From Trichomonas tenax (Eukaryota > Parabasalia > Trichomonadida > Trichomonadidae), in contig JALKBU010000695.1 of the NCBI GenBank assembly GCA_023091735.1, positions 1 through 27,628 of the forward strand: DNA of 27,628 nucleotides, in the 5' to 3' direction. Shown here in pieces: positions 27,010-27,628 of this stretch; the stretch's first letter is position 1; the number at the start of each line of letters is the position of its first letter. A program made the position numbers and the translations under genes. The notes under the pieces are model-generated. The model made no database searches, had not been told where the DNA came from, and saw only the letters and a list, made by a program, of their open reading frames with translations.

Positions 27010-27299
27010 GTTTTTGGTTGATTTCGATGTGGAAATGGGGTTTTGAGGTCGTTTATGTTGAAAATTTGATGTTTTTGGTTGATTTCGATGTCAATGTTTG
27101 AATTTAATGCTTCATTAACGTAAAATTTGACTGAAATAATTAAACGACAAACTAACTAACTAAGAAAAGAAAGCGAAAGGATTTTACGAGTTAGGAAATT
27201 TGAAAATTACTTTTGAAGAAAATGCTTAAAATTTGATGTTTTTGGTTGATTTCGATGTGGAAATGAGGTTTTGAGGTCGTTTATGTTGAAAATTTGATG
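27010..27299 (+). repeat. 62 bp direct repeat flanking a copy of the sub-terminal box
   Basis: Positions 27010-27071 and 27238-27299 match over 62 bases with one difference. Both start GTTTTTGGTTGATTTCGATG. A third partial copy (21 bases) starts at 27071. Between them, 27151-27181 repeats the AAGAAAAGAAAGCGAAAGGA box of the terminal repeat. All frames are broken, so this is non-coding sub-terminal repeat DNA of the element. Confidence 0.85.
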
Positions 27300-27340
27300 A
27301 AAAGTAATGAAAAACAGTGATTTAGGGGCAAAAATGAAAA

Positions 27341-27530
27341 GTGCACCGGGTCGATTTATTTTAAAATAAGTCACTTTTCAAAATTTGAGGATTTGCGGGA
27401 GTAAATAAGCAAATTTTGAGGATTTACTGGAGTAAATTAGGGGTTGAAAAAGTGCACCAAGTGCATTGGGTGCACCGGGTCAAAAAAAGTATATAAAAAA
27501 TGTGACAACATGACATTTTGACAACATTTT
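27341..27530. repeat. Iteron-like GTGCACC repeats and AT-rich motif
   Basis: GTGCACCGGGTC occurs at 27341-27352 and 27470-27481. The second is the last of three 9-base units in tandem: GTGCACCAA, GTGCATTGG, GTGCACCGG (27452-27478). Two 30-base units starting AAATTT(T)GAGGATTT lie at 27381 and 27411. AGTATATAAAAAATG and three (T/C)GACAACA words follow. Repeated short sites next to a TATA-like box resemble a promoter or replication-origin control region of the element. Confidence 0.5.
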
Positions 27531-27628
27531 ATCGACAACAGGGGATAAATTGACATTTCGTATTAGAAACAGTTGGTTTGTTTGTAAATTTGAGTGAATT
27601 CATGAATTTCGATGTCAAGATAAGGTTT

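Larger units (their letters stand above)
26315..27628 (+). mobile_element. Left end of a second Maverick/Polinton-like element
   Basis: Starting with AG at 26315, this stretch carries the inverted counterpart of the terminal repeat at 2461-2804, a perfect end hairpin, sub-terminal repeats and a small ORF reading inward. The element continues beyond the window. Relative to the first element it lies in the same orientation if the two ends are opposite termini. Its conserved hairpin and closely matching TIR suggest a fairly young copy. Class is inferred from termini and the fibre gene of its sister copy, since no replication or capsid gene is visible. Confidence 0.65.

Noticed and set aside
1..27628. 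tRNA, rRNA or CRISPR features
   Set aside because: No T-arm plus anticodon-arm pattern, no rRNA-like stretch and no regularly spaced direct repeats were seen on either strand.

Overview
The window looks like nuclear DNA of an anaerobic flagellate of the parabasalid (trichomonad) group, such as Trichomonas or Tritrichomonas. The genus cannot be fixed from sequence alone. It is very AT-rich, its genes are intronless and its 5' leaders are very short. Several genes have an initiator-like TCA-pyrimidine-T-rich box a few bases before the ATG. The gene families (short R2R3 Myb, coiled-coil/ankyrin protein, glycine-rich surface protein, large type I surface protein) are ones expanded in trichomonads.

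Layout. Positions 1-2804 are the right end of a Maverick/Polinton-like element. It carries the 3' part of a virus-like fibre gene (collagen triplets plus a phage-tail-collar-type tip) and then a terminal inverted repeat. Positions 26315-27628 are the left end of a second, related element, with the same terminal repeat inverted and one small ORF. Between them lie about 23.5 kb of host DNA. In order it holds: a HECT ubiquitin ligase (3628-6696), a protein kinase fragment cut off before its DFG motif (7237-7665), a coiled-coil/ankyrin protein (8702-9871), a 4.4 kb gene-poor stretch, an R2R3 Myb protein (14253-14738), a broken beta-helix-like surface gene (15257-15753), a divergent sirtuin/macrodomain pair (16045-17926), a possible 47-residue membrane protein (18082-18225), a broken glycine-rich surface gene (18391-19369), a 1039-residue type I surface protein (20073-23192), and a 3.1 kb stretch with many stem-loops and no convincing gene.

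The most interesting system is the divergent pair. The sirtuin is of the class M (SirTM) type: a GAGAGLS loop, Gln in place of the usual catalytic His, and four Cys for a zinc site. The macrodomain is of the zinc-containing type with a GCFxPxxxCID signature. In bacteria these two partners add and remove ADP-ribose, on a lipoylated GcvH-like carrier in the described cases. Here they share a 265 bp spacer holding five copies of a GTGAC-type motif. The same motif precedes the HECT and ankyrin genes, which suggests a common promoter element. Product names rest on motifs read by eye; no database search was run.
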